Of a stretch of DNA of 64,000 bases, positions 47,289-58,015 are shown piece after piece. The DNA lies in NCBI GenBank assembly GCA_038030265.1, contig CM075938.1:42835189-42899188 (forward strand), read 5' to 3'. The position numbers and the translations under genes are program-made. Below the pieces are notes generated by a model. The model saw nothing but the letters and a program-made list of their open reading frames with translations, was not told the origin of the DNA and ran no database searches. Every line of letters begins with the position of its first letter. Position 1 is the stretch's first letter. This DNA comes from Corythucha ciliata. Its lineage: Eukaryota; Arthropoda; Insecta; Hemiptera; Tingidae.

Positions 47289-48766
47289 CAGGGTGTTTCA
47301 GGAGGATTCGGCAATACTTGCACATGTTGTACTACTAAGTAGGGCGAACCAAAATTACTATATGGACATAAGGTCGCAAACGCTTCGTTTCTCAGTTACT
47401 GAGAATTTTGTGGTTTTTAAGCCCAACCACCTCTTTCCCACAAAAAGTGGTTTTAACGGACAAACCGTTCAAGATGGAACAAAATGAATTAAATTTCTGA
47501 AAAGAGCGCAAAATTTCACATTAGAAAATCTGTAAATAACACGCCATAATTGTCTTTAAGTACGTCTAGTTATTCTTTGAAACAATGAAAAAGTGTGACT
47601 TGGAATTTTCGTGTTTCTTTCAGAGGAGAATTTTGCTCATTCCATAGTGGGGCGGATATTGCTACGCTTCTGTAAAAACATGCCCATTTTGTAAGCTTTC
47701 AAATGACTTAAAAACAATTTCAAATTGGTTGGATTTTTACTGAGATATCACACTAAACGTTCGGGAAACCAGTGAAAACCGTCAAAATAAGCCTCATAGT
47801 GCCTACTAGGGGAACACTTTTTTCAGACATCACAATCACCCCATGTTACAAAGTAATGAACTAATAATGAAAAAACAATGGTCAATGTCAATGAACATCA
47901 TCCCCTCCCCACCACTTCCATAAGCAAATAATTGTTTAAAATTATCTGATCAGTTTCGTACTAGCTCGTCATCCGTCACCATTTCTCAGGCGTTTTCGAA
48001 TGGCAATTGCGTTTATTCACGCGTATGGTGTGACTTTTTACCAGAAAAAACAATTTTGAATTAAAATAATAAATTATGGAAGGCAAACTGTCAACCAATT
48101 CCGAACGATTATTTCATAGTATGAGCGGAGTGGATGGGTGGGGGTGATCATGATCGGTATGCATCATTGATTTTTCTGAAATTATTTTGATCCATGAACC
48201 TCAATGAGGTGATTGTGATGTCTGAAAAAAATGTTCCCCGATGTTTTCCTAGTGGGTGCAATGTGGCTTATTTCGACAATTTTCGCCGATTTCCCGATCC
48301 TTAGTGTGATATCTCAGTAAAAATCCAACCAATTTCAAATTTTCTTACGTCATTGGAAAGCTTACAAAATGGGCATGTTTTTACAATACCGTAACAATAT
48401 TCGACCCACTACGGATTGAGCGTAATTCACCTCTGAATGAAACTCAAAAATTCAATGTCACACTTTTTCATTTTTCCAAAAAATAACTAGACGTACTTAA
48501 AGAAATTATGGCGTGTTATTCTTAGGTTTTCTAAAGTCAAATTTTGCGCTCTTTTCAGAAATGTAATTCATTTTATTCTACCTTGAACGGCTAGACCGTT
48601 AAGAAAGCTTTTTTGGGGAAAGAGATGGTTTGGCTTAAAAAACTCAAAATTCTCTGTAACTCTGAAACGAAGCGTTTGCGACCCTATGTCCACATAGTAA
48701 TTTTGGTTCGCCTTACTTAGTAGTACACCATGTGCAAGTATTGCCGGATCCTCCTGAAACACCCTG
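47289..48766. mobile_element. 1,478-bp foldback with TA duplication and empty site
   Basis: Inverted arms of about 650 bases start CAGGGTGTTTCAGGAGGATT. TA flanks both ends (47,287-47,288 and 48,767-48,768). The paralogous sequence at 53,148-53,175 lacks the element. Removing 47,289-48,766 plus one TA reproduces it through GAGAAATATATACAAAT. Same terminal CAGGGTG and TA target as the 41,551 element but otherwise a different family. No protein is encoded. Confidence 0.92.
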
Positions 48767-49218
48767 TATACAAATCAAATCCGAATTGAGGGCAGAATCT
48801 AATATTTATGGCGTTTTCCATTCATTGCAATCCACTAGTGTGGTGTAAGATTGTCCACCCTTCCTCTCTGAATTGAAACATTATGTTTATGGAGAGGACG
48901 CCGCACTACACTTGTGTAGTGTGTTGAATGGAAATCACTATTAGTCACAAAAACAGCTGGGCACCTGATTTATTTATTCCCCTCTAAAGGTGGGTTTACA
49001 CGCTCATGCCATTAGCTCAAACCGGCACAAGCCTTGAACAAGCCAGTTTGCGCAAACTGAACTGAACAAGGTGGTCGCGTTCACACATTCACTTGTGCTT
49101 GTGCAAATCCGTGGATCGTTGTCTTTGCTCTTTCATATTTAGTTTTGCGTTCTATTCTCACTATTTTTTAAATACAGAAAAAAAGAGAGACTTTCACGTC
49201 GCGTAAAGATTACTTTAT

Positions 49219-49260
49219 TACGGGACCGGTTTCAGCTGCTGCCAGCCATCTTCAACCATT
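49219..49260 (-). ncRNA. Hammerhead-like relic upstream of Harbinger copy A
   Basis: Minus strand: stem I AATGG, TTGAAGA (core with U instead of C at position 3), stem II with GCTG/CAGC, GAAA, palindromic ACCGGT, C17, stem I partner CCGT (four pairs including one G-U), then AATAAA. The C3-to-U change weakens the C3-G8 pair, so cleavage is doubtful. Copy B at 53,612-53,653 has the same change. Confidence 0.4.
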
Positions 49261-49991
49261 ATATAACTTAAAACAATAAATAATTAGCTAAAAGCCATAC
49301 CCCTTCAAAAAACAAAGGCAAGGCTTCCGGAACCGTGAACCAATAACAAACCTATTTTTTTTTATTAATTATTTTTTAAATAATTGTGTGATTATGGATG
49401 AGGAGGAGCTATTGCTTTCGGCGGCGGCGGTTTGTCTGATTTGGAAGAAATTGTCTTCGAAAAGTTCTAAAGGTCGGAAATTGACTAAAGACTGGTTGCT
49501 GAATAGGGACAGCCTTTCCCACACCAATTTAATTACGGAACTGCGAGGGGAACCAAATGATTTCCGAAATTATTTGAGGATGGACGAGGCGACGTATATG
49601 TGGAGCTGCTCAACATGGTATCACCATTATTTGTTTAAAACGACACGGTAATGAGACGAGCAATCACCCCACATGAAAGGCTGTCAGCGACTCTGAGATT
49701 TCTGGCAACAGGAAGAAGTTTGGAAGACCTGACATTTTCTACATGCATCTCCAAGCCAGCCCTCAGTAAAATAATTCCTGAAACACGCGACGCAATTTAC
49801 ACGGCGCTGAAGTACACGTTCCTGAAGGTAAGTAAATGTGCCATAAATACTAACGACACCATTTTTTACACTTAACACAGTTTGCCGGACTTTAGTGTGA
49901 GAGAGAGAAGGGGTGAAAAAAAAACTGAGTTCACGAGCAATGACAAACATAATAGTACATAAGCGCATGCTCAGGTAGATTATAGTGCTCA

Positions 49992-50612
49992 TCAAATCAC
50001 CGAAGTTGCTGAAGAATTCTGCAGTACTTTATGAGTGATGGGTGACTGCGATGTTGGTCGTTGCATTTCGGAAGCTTGAAACGAGAGTCGAGTGAGCAAC
50101 AATTGTTGGATGGAATTGTGATTGTTGGGTGGCAGTGGAGTTCGCTGTTGTTGCGTATTGGAGGTGAGAATTGGGGGCTGAAAGGTGTGGCAGGATTGAG
50201 TGTGCATGACTCGCTGTGTATTGAATATAGGATCAGTGTTGAAAAAAGGTTGGTGTCTGGCAATTTGTATGGAACAACTGTGGTTCAAATCCCCCAACTG
50301 CTTCATAAAATACATCGTTTATGAGTTTTTCTGCATGAACAGCTTGCAGTGGTTCGAGTTCCCTGAATTTGCAAGCCCACGCTGCTCCAATGTTAGCAAA
50401 TTTATCCTGCGAAGGTTGTGCCAAACTCTTTCCAATCACATCCAACACTTCGTTGCATTTGTTCTTGGTCCCTCGAGATGCTTTGGATGACCGTCCAGTT
50501 TTTGTTGACGAGCTTGAAGATGGCGTAGGCGATCTAGGTGAAGCTGTGATGTGGATGGTAAAGAGTAACTGGGTGAACGTGGGTCGTTGGAGGTTGTTTC
50601 ATCCTCAGGGAC
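49992..50612 (-). pseudogene. Harbinger accessory protein (BESS-like C-terminal exon)
   Basis: On the minus strand an exon begins after CTTTTCAG at 50,612. It encodes VPEDETTSNDP, then RQQKLDGHPKHLEGPRTNAT. In the next frame it gives DKFANIGAAWACKFRELEP and LQAVHAEKLINDVFYEA, the C-terminal part of the MADF/Myb-SANT-like second protein found in animal Harbinger elements. That protein helps import and position the transposase. A frameshift or stop near 50,440 breaks it, and the N-terminal MADF exons are absent. It lies wholly inside the transposase intron, in antisense. Confidence 0.65.
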
Positions 50613-51130
50613 CTGAAAAGGAAAGATATAAAAAACACTATAGGTTATACTGCAAAACAATGTGGTACAATAGCATTTGGGGGGAGGAAGGGAGGAGGAA
50701 ATTCTGGTTACGCAAGAGGTGTGGGACTCCCCAAGACGTGGGCCTACCCACTAAAACCTCCACCCCAAAGGCGTCGACATCAAGGTCATTGACCTTACAA
50801 TAGCATTAATAAATATTTGTGTACTTTTTTGCAGTTTCCCACCATTGCCTTTTGAATGGAAGGCAATTTCAAGCGCTTTTGAAGAAACGTGGCAGTTTCC
50901 ACATTGTTTGGGAGTGGTAGATGGAAAGCACGTGCAAATCGTTCCACCTCCTGAAAGTGATTCGTACTACTTCAACTACAAGGAGACCCACAGTGTTGTT
51001 CTAATGGCTATAGCGATACCTAACGCTAAGTACAAATTCATAATGTGTGACGTTGGAACCCTACCGGCCGAGTATCTGATGGTGGAGTAATTGAAAATAC
51101 CGTTTTCATGAAAAAATTGCAAGAAAATTA

Positions 51131-51296
51131 TTCATTCTACTTTTTGGTGCGGCGACGTAGTGAAGGATGTATATCAGTAGGAAATCAATAGTTATATTGT
51201 CCTCTTCACGATTTTATTATTTAATTGGCGGAACTAGTTTTCGGCCAATTAAATAATAAAATCGTGAAGAGGACAATATAACTATTGATTTCCTAC
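51131..51296. mobile_element. 166-bp hairpin insertion with 13-bp TSD
   Basis: TGCAAGAAAATTA is duplicated exactly (51,118-51,130 and 51,297-51,309) around a segment whose right three quarters form a 124-base palindrome (51,175-51,298). A duplication of 13 bp indicates retroposition by a non-LTR mechanism. At the hairpin tip the minus strand reads GAAAACTAGTTCCGCC, that is GAA, palindrome AACTAGTT, C, a layout matching the 3' half of the hammerheads elsewhere in this window. Confidence 0.75.
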
Positions 51297-51511
51297 TGCA
51301 AGAAAATTAATTGAATTTACCTATTCCAGAACCAGTTGTTCAAGGTGAAAATCCAATGAATTATGTCTTTGTCGGAGTCGAAGCTTTTCTTTAAGGCCAG
51401 ATCTTTTGAAACCGTACAATCAGAGAAGGCTTGATTATGAAAAACGAATTTTTAATTATCGTTTGTCTAGGGCCAGACAGAAGGATAATTGAAAATGCAT
51501 TTGGAATACTA

Positions 51512-51754
51512 TAGTCGGATCGGTGAAAGAATGTGCATGAAATTACCCTCTCTCGTTTCCCTAAACCCACATGACTTACCGCTAACCACACCATAACCTG
51601 AGAGGAGCCTCTCCTATTTTATCGGAAAAACTCTCTGTTATTGGTTGCAGTTGCTTGATAATAAGAGGAGAAGTAGAGAACCACGGTTAAGAGAGGGAAA
51701 AAGCGGGCTTATGGCCTCCCACCACTCATGCACATTCTTTCACTGATCCGACTA
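51512..51754. mobile_element. 243-bp MITE inside Harbinger copy A
   Basis: Inverted ends TAGTCGGATCGGTGAAAGAA and TTCTTTCACTGATCCGACTA extend for about 29 bases. It splits the codons for the IIENAFGI region of the transposase. The target duplication is ambiguous because TA is part of both the ends and the flank. Confidence 0.8.
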
Positions 51755-52088
51755 TTGCAAACCGTTTTAGAATTTTTCTTACCGCTATAAATTTAAAAAA
51801 TGGATAGCATTGACAAAGTTGGTTTGGCTTGTTGTATACTACGTAAGATTTTGCTTAATAAGTGTTCTGGTGCGTACATTCCTCGCAATGTATTTGACGT
51901 TAAAAATACTAGCGAAGGTTCAATTATGCCTGGTTTAAGAACAGACTCTGAGAGTCTCCTACATCTTCGAAACGGCCATAACAGGAATCCGACTGTTCAG
52001 GCAAAGAGATGTAAGAGAGCAATTTAAACTATACTTCAACAATGCTGGGAAAGTGGAGTGGCAGGATGCAATGGTTTCAAATTGTTAA

Positions 52089-53100
52089 TGGCGTCTAATT
52101 TCTACTGGGTCCTACACTTCATAGTTTCCAAATTCAGTTTTTAAAATCTTGAATTTTACATTAATAATCAGTTATTTTGCATTGTACCTATTAATAAAAA
52201 CATACCTACGATACATTATAATCTTACAAAAATGTATTCACAGTGCTATAAATAAAATTAATTTACCTGGGTATCCTCGATGTTTGATTTTGTCTGCCTT
52301 GGAATTTTAGAAAATGTAGCAGATCGTAGTACCATAATGAGTAGTGATGCACGAGACCGAGACGAGACCATAATTTCTGGAGCGAGACCGAGACCAAGTT
52401 TTCTGGTCTCGAGACTGAAAGAAAAGAATGGAAAAGTGATGGCTCATTTATGAGTACAGAACATTTTAACAATGAAATGGCCTTGTTTCATGCCGAGACG
52501 GCTATTGTGTTATGGGCCTCCGGGCTGTGGTGGATCCAAGGGGTGGACATATCCCCCCCCCCCCAACGCACAAAATGAATAAAATAATAGGAAAAAATGT
52601 ACTTACTATAAAATTATCATAGAAAACATCCACATTTCTTCTTCTTTCACGAATTATACATGGGAGAAGGAGGGAGGGAGGGAGGGAGGGAGGGAGGGAA
52701 GTGATACTTCCCCTTCCAGATACCTCAACAGGGAAGTTGATTTTTACTTGAAAAGATGAGCTAGGTGAAAAGATTATTTTTTTTTCACTCACTAGTGAAG
52801 AAAAGTTAGGCAGAATGCCAATGATTTCACATTTTCCCTCGTAAGCGAAGGAAAAGGAAGGTTTTCCCTCACTAGTGAAGAAAAGTGAAAAAAAGTTCTG
52901 TATTCAATTAGCGCACCCTTGCCTCCGAACACTTGCAGGAAAGGCAATTAAACCTGTTGGTCGTGCGAAAAATAATATCCACATCTCGTGAGGAAAAATC
53001 TCTCACTCTGCTCGTTGTTTTTAGCTCACTCGGCCCCGCCTCGTGAGCCAAACGTTCCAAGTGAGGATTTATGATAAAACTGCAAGGCGGCAATATTGGT
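52089..53100. other. 3' flank of Harbinger copy A; microsatellite; hAT-like end
   Basis: At 52,342 TAGTGATGCACGAGACCGAG resembles a hAT-type terminus, but no partner end is found. A (GGGA)n run lies at 52,667-52,699. CTCACTAGTGAAGAAAAGT is repeated near 52,785 and 52,868. No supported gene. Confidence 0.45.
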
Positions 53101-53108
53101 TCTATTTT

Positions 53109-54678
53109 TCGCCTGGTCGAGATGCACTTCAGCTAACCACATAAGGCACCCGAGAAATATATACAAATAAAATCCGAATTGAGGGCAGAATCTAATATTT
53201 ATGGCGTTTTCCATTCATTGCAATCCACTAGTGTGGTGTAAGATTGTCCACCCGTCCTCTCTGAATTGAAACATTATGTTTATGGAGAGGACGCCGCACT
53301 ACACTTGTGTAGTGTGTTGAATGGAAATCGCTATTAGTCACAAAAACAGCTGGGCACCTGATTTATTTATTCCCCTCTAAAGGTGGGTTTACACGCTCAT
53401 GCCATTAGCTCAAACCGGCACAAGCCTTGAACAAGCCAGTTTGCGCAAACTGAACTGAACAAGGTGGTCGCGTTCACACATTCAGTTGTGCTTGTGCAAA
53501 TCCGTGGATCGTTGTCTTTGCTCTTTCATATTTAGTTTTGAGTTCTATTCTCACTATTTTTTAAATACATAAAAAAAGAGAGACTTTCACGTCGCGTAAA
53601 GATTACTTTATTACGGGACCGGTTTCAGCTGCTGCCAGCCGTCTTCAACCATTATATAACATAAAACAATAAATAATTAGCTAAAAGCCATACCCCTTCA
53701 AAAAACAAAGGCAAGGCTTCCGGAACCGTGAACCAATAACAAACCTATTTTTTTTATTAATTATTTTTTAAATAATTGTGTGATTATGGATGAGGAGGAG
53801 CTATTGCTTTCGGCGGCGGCGGTTTGGAAGAAATTGTCTTCGAAAAGTTCTAAAGGTCGGAAATTGAGTAAAGACTGGTTGCTGAATAGGGACAGCCTTT
53901 CCCACACCAATTTAATTACGGAACTGCGAGGGGAACCAAATGATTTCCGAAATTATTTGAGGATGGACGAGGCGACGTACATGTGGAGCTGCTCAACATG
54001 GTATCACCATTATTTGTTAAAAACGACACGGTAATGAGACGAGCAATCATCCCACATGAAAGGCTGTCAGCGACTCTGAGATTTCTGGCAACAGGAAGAA
54101 GTTTGGAAGACCTGACATTTTCTACATGTATCTCCAAGCCAGCCCTCAGTAAAATAATTCCTGAAACACGTGACGCAATTTACACGGCGCTGAAGTACAC
54201 GTTCCTGAAGGTAAGTAAATGTGCCATAAATACTAACGACACCATTTTTTACACTTAACACAGTTTGCCGGACTTTAGTGTGAGAGAGAGAAGGGGTGAA
54301 AAAAAAACTGAGTTCACGAGCAATGACAAACATAATAGTACATAAGCGCATGCTCAGGTAGATTATAGTGCTCCATCAAATCACCGAAGTTGCTGAAGAA
54401 TTCTGCAGTACTTTATGAGTGATGGGTGACTGCGATGTTGGTCGTTGCATTTCGGAAGCTTGAAACGAGAGTCGAGTGAGCAACAATTGTTGGGTGGAAT
54501 TGTGATTGTTGGGTGGCAGTGGAGTTCGCTGTTGTTGCGTATTGGAGGTGAGAATTGTTGGCTGAAAGGTGTGGCAGGATTGAGTGTGCATGACTCGCTG
54601 TGTATTGAACATCGGATCAGTGTTGAAAAAAGGTTGGTGTCTGGCAATTTGTATGGAACAACTGCGGTTCAAATCCCC
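53109..54678 (+). pseudogene. PIF/Harbinger element, copy B (3'-truncated)
   Basis: Very close to copy A from CGCCTGGTCGAG (53,109; A 47,248) to CAAATCCCC (54,678; A about 50,292), except that it lacks the 1,478-bp foldback. Exon 1 of the transposase (53,786-54,210) has the same 2-base insertion after ATG near 53,982 but keeps GTTAAAAAC where copy A has a stop. It ends at the same AAG|GTAAGT donor. The intron, with the tail of the antisense BESS-like gene (54,376-54,647), stops at 54,678, so the DDE exon is missing. Removal of the rest is a truncation; the adjacent DNA belongs to the ISL2EU-like element. Confidence 0.85.
53612..53653 (-). ncRNA. Hammerhead-like relic upstream of Harbinger copy B
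   Basis: Same motif as 49,219-49,260 with one change in the stem II region (GACGG for GATGG). The core has the same U3 substitution. Confidence 0.4.
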
Positions 54679-55159
54679 ACGTAGACTTGTAGATTCGAAA
54701 AGCAAATCTATTGGGAGGGGGAAATTTTAAAAAACCGATCAAAAAAATACCAACAGTGAAAGACATTTTGCAAACCTCATACACTCGTTCCCACAATCGT
54801 CTACAAAGTCACCCAAACCCACTGGCTTTTAGAATTCCCTCCGCACTTCCTCCGAGTCACCATAATCGCAGATTAAAGCGGAAACGCTACACCGATCTCC
54901 TCAGTCCAACGCAACCCTTTTGATTTGGTCCATTATTCTGTTTCGTTATTGCAGATGGATAAAAATAATTACGAAATTACAATATTTTTAACCGTCGATA
55001 ATCTCGCACAACCATACAAAACACGACAGGAAACTCCATTTCAGGAAGGACCATTTTGACGTATGTAAAGACTGCACTTGCAAAATTTTGTGTGTTTATT
55101 TTGAAAAATGTGAAGTGAGCAGACCTGAACGAAAATGAGGAGGCCAGAGTGAAACGTTA

Positions 55160-57345
55160 TGTTGTGTTTCCAGGTTGAAAACGACATAGAAAATCTCGGA
55201 TACTTAAGAATGTACAAAGAACAGGGCAAATCAGTACGCGTGATCCTGAAACCAGGAGTTTTACCGTCAAGGTTTTAATGTCAGAAACCACGTTCGGTTA
55301 CTGGTACGTAGCTTGTCGCTCAATTTGGAGGGAGTTCAATGTTTGTTTTCACTCATTCGAAATTTCTCGTAGAATATAAGGGAAGGTCAAGTATGGCTCA
55401 AAATAAGCTTGACAAGAGAAGAGTACTGGCACGACTCACCGTCGACCCTTCACAACCATTTTCCTCGACCACACTGGATGAATGCCTACCTGTTTTCGAC
55501 GATATTGACATGGCCATAGACGCATCCTCGTCTGGATTTAAAGTAAATTTTGGTGGGTGATGCTCTCTGCAATGAAATTATAGTGTGTCTACATAGGGAT
55601 GGAGTCTCGCCCGCCCTTAAATTTAGTGTAATTAGCTTCACCTTCGCCCCTTCTCCTACGAATAATGCACCGGGAATAATTCACTGGATTCACTGGTAAG
55701 GATCACTGTGTAGCGTCTATACGTAACCATAGTGCCCACAGTAAAATTTTGTTGTTGAGTTCTTTAATGGTGGGAGTGAACAAATCGAACTATCGAAATG
55801 AAGCAACACGTTCGAGAGTCCATCACTAAGTGGACAGACTATAGTATACGTATTGTTTGAAGAAAAAAACGCATATCTTAGCTTGTTTCAGGCGTCCAAG
55901 TTCAATGTGCGACTTTAGACAAAGCCGTACAAGCACGAATACTACGCAGAAGTCGTGCGGTGCAAGCACGTCAAAGCTTGACTTCTGTTTTGACGTCTCC
56001 CATAAAACTACCCCACGGCGGGACCCAGCCGGCGAAAAAAAGGAAAACTGACACTGTACAAGAGGATCCCGAATCGTCCCCATCAGCGGAGTTGATTGAG
56101 GACACTGACATGAATTCGGTTGTTTCTCTGGGTGTCCGGAGTTTTGCGGTCCGGAGGTTTGCGGTCACCTTAAAAAAAGGATAATCCTATACCTGCAAAG
56201 GGTAGCAGAAAGAAATACCTCGGAGAACTGCGGTCGTGTGTCTCCCCAACCTATAGCTCAACTTTCCTTCTGTACAATCGTTCCACTATCATTAGAACAC
56301 ACAGCTTTGAAATCAATGAAATAAGCGTGGTTGGTGGAGTCGAAGTTCTGGGGACTAGTTATAGGGATGCTATAGCTATGCTAAAAGTTTCAGTCTTTCA
56401 GTCCGTGAATAGGAATGAAGTGACTTATTTCTCTAGATTTTAGGATGTTATCGTATTGTAAACCAATAAAATGACTCAAGAGCGTTCTCCGCAACATCCG
56501 TTTGCAACAGTCAGTCACATTCGCTTTTTCGACAAAGTCGAGTCAATCAAGTGACTGCATGTTGGTACACAGTTACTAAATACTAACTGTTATCTAAAGG
56601 TGTAGCTCAGAACTCTACATATACTTTGGCGAACAAGAACTGATGAATACCCTACTCCCTTGTCCAGTTGTCCCTTCATTCCTATTCACGGACCGAAACT
56701 TTAATAGCATAACTGTAGCATCCCAAACTGGTCCCTAGAAGTTCAACTCGACCTACCAAGCAATCTCATTGATTTCAAAGCTGTATGTTCCTACGGCAGT
56801 GGAACGATTGTACAGAAGGTGAGGTGAGCTATAGGCTGGGGAGAGACATGACCGCAGTTCTCCAAGGCATTTCTTTCTACTATCCTTGACAGGTCTAGGA
56901 TTATCCTTTTTTTTTATGGTGACCGCAAAACTCCGGCAACCGTTTCTCTGTTGTCCAGTTGCTCCGTGTCGACCCCTTCATCCGGTCTTGTCGAATTCGA
57001 GCTTTTTGGCCATCGGCAAACGAGCTGCAAGGTGACGATGACCCATATTGAGCGCAATCCTCGTTTGTTTCTAGGCCTAAGCAACGATTGTTATTTCACC
57101 ATATCGGTTCTTTGTGAGTACACGACTCAAATTCCGAGGGACATAATGATAACTTTGAAAAATATTCGATTAAATCATCAGTTTTCTGTGCTGGCTGTGG
57201 GTTTTGGATTGTCAGAAGTGCATGTGTCGAGAGTGTTTAGGCAGATACTTGCTAAAATAAGCAGTGAACTGCAAAGACTTATTTATTGGCCAAAAAGAGA
57301 AGACATTTAAATGAGACTTCCCATTCCGTTTAGGAAAAATTACAG
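55160..57345 (+). pseudogene. ISL2EU-like transposase, N-terminal and HTH part
   Basis: The clearest part is 56,951-57,345. It has LSNDCYFTISVLCEYTTQIP, then a helix-turn-helix of the HTH_Tnp_4 type (RDIMITLKNIRLNHQFSVLA followed by VGFGLSEVHVSRVFRQIL), LIYWPKRED and, after a small frameshift, RLPIPFRKNYRHV. In intact relatives a DDE_Tnp_4 catalytic domain follows; here it is deleted after 57,345. Upstream (55,960-56,130) a linker rich in Ser, Glu and Asp is in the same frame, interrupted by an 811-bp foldback. Earlier frames (KPGVLPSRF near 55,250; 55,396-55,560) could be a THAP-like N-terminus, uncertain. With the antisense YqaJ gene it forms the two-gene set I associate with ISL2EU-type transposons. 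Confidence 0.65.
56131..56941. mobile_element. 811-bp foldback with 9-bp TSD (Mutator-like)
   Basis: Ends GGTGTCCGGAGTTTTGCGGT and, reversed, GGTTGCCGGAGTTTTGCGGT are inverted. The arms continue through GGATAATCCTA, GGTAGCAGAAAGAAAT and GAGAACTGCGGTC. The left end has an internal partial duplication of CCGGAG(T/G)TTTGCGGT. GTTTCTCTG is duplicated exactly (56,122-56,130 and 56,942-56,950). Nine-bp duplications with long inverted ends point to the Mutator superfamily. The transposase frame reads straight from left flank to right flank when the element and one duplication are ignored. Confidence 0.88.
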
Positions 57346-57632
57346 ACACGTCGTACCCACGTCGTACGTCAGTTTGTGGGTTAGTGAATATGCAATCTCT
57401 CCTTTAATAAATTTATCACAAATGTTTATTTAGAATATAATTAACGTCTTTATTAAAATTACAATTAATATCTTGAGAGTAAAATGAAATTCTGTATTTA
57501 TTTAACTTGCAACACTTGTGACGCAACAAATAATGCAATTTTAGCGTGTGCAGACAATACAATTAAAAACAGTTTTCCAAGATACCTATTTTTACAAATT
57601 GTCATTTATTCACAATGCCCCCCCGCATGTAT

Positions 57633-58000
57633 TTACAAGAATTTAAATATTTTTTCTTCGCAAAATAATTTTGCTTTGTGCATGAGGTCGTGTGCAAGAA
57701 TGGTATCCAAAGAAATCCGATAATAATAGATTTTTTTACTTGAGCTGAATTCTGGGTCGGCTACGACGAAAATGCCCTTAGTCACATTAAAAAAAAAAAC
57801 ATTTGCAACTGAATTTGTGCTAAATATTTAGGACATACTTTATTATCTTTAACGTAATTACTAAAGGTTTTCGCCGATGCAGGTGCTTTGACTTCGACGA
57901 CGAAGTCATCGCCAACTGCATCAGGTGAAGCACCAAGGTAAGGGAAATATTTGTTGACCAGAAATCCACATTTCTTGAAGGGGAAATGTCTTCTTGAAGG
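57633..58000 (-). pseudogene. YqaJ-type nuclease, C-terminal part
   Basis: On the minus strand the frame gives KCGFLVNKYFPYLGASPDAV, then GDDFVVEVKAPASAK and KYLAQIQLQMFF, ending at a stop near 57,633. PYLGASPD, the E-x-K in VEVKAP and the glutamine-rich Q-x-Q block are the active-site signature of the YqaJ/lambda-exonuclease-like PD-(D/E)XK nucleases. It continues the N-terminal part found at 61,964-62,460. The retrotransposon at 58,016-61,948 separates the two. A 19-base local duplication (CCCCTTCAAGAA twice) at 57,975-58,000 shifts the frame. Role in the transposon is inferred to be end or intermediate processing. Confidence 0.8.
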
Positions 58001-58015
58001 GGAGGCGTACTATTG

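Larger units (their letters stand above)
49394..52088 (+). pseudogene. PIF/Harbinger transposase (HARBI1-like), copy A
   Basis: Exon 1 (49,394-49,827) encodes the N-terminal region, with PHERLSATLRFLATGRSLED and KPALSKIIPETRDAIY, and ends at AAG|GTAAGT. Exon 2 starts at 50,835 after TTTTTTGCAG. It gives WQFPHCLGVVDGKHVQIVPP (first catalytic Asp in VDGKH), HSVVLMAIA and FIMCDVG (second Asp). After a frameshift come RVSDGGVIENTVFM, YVFVGVEAF (expected Glu region) and RLSRARRIIENAF, ending at 52,088. Damage includes a 2-base insertion near 49,600 shared with copy B, a stop at TTTAAA, a frameshift at 51,055, a 166-bp insertion (51,131-51,296) and a 243-bp MITE (51,512-51,754). Intron 1 (1,007 bp) holds an antisense gene. 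Confidence 0.9.
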
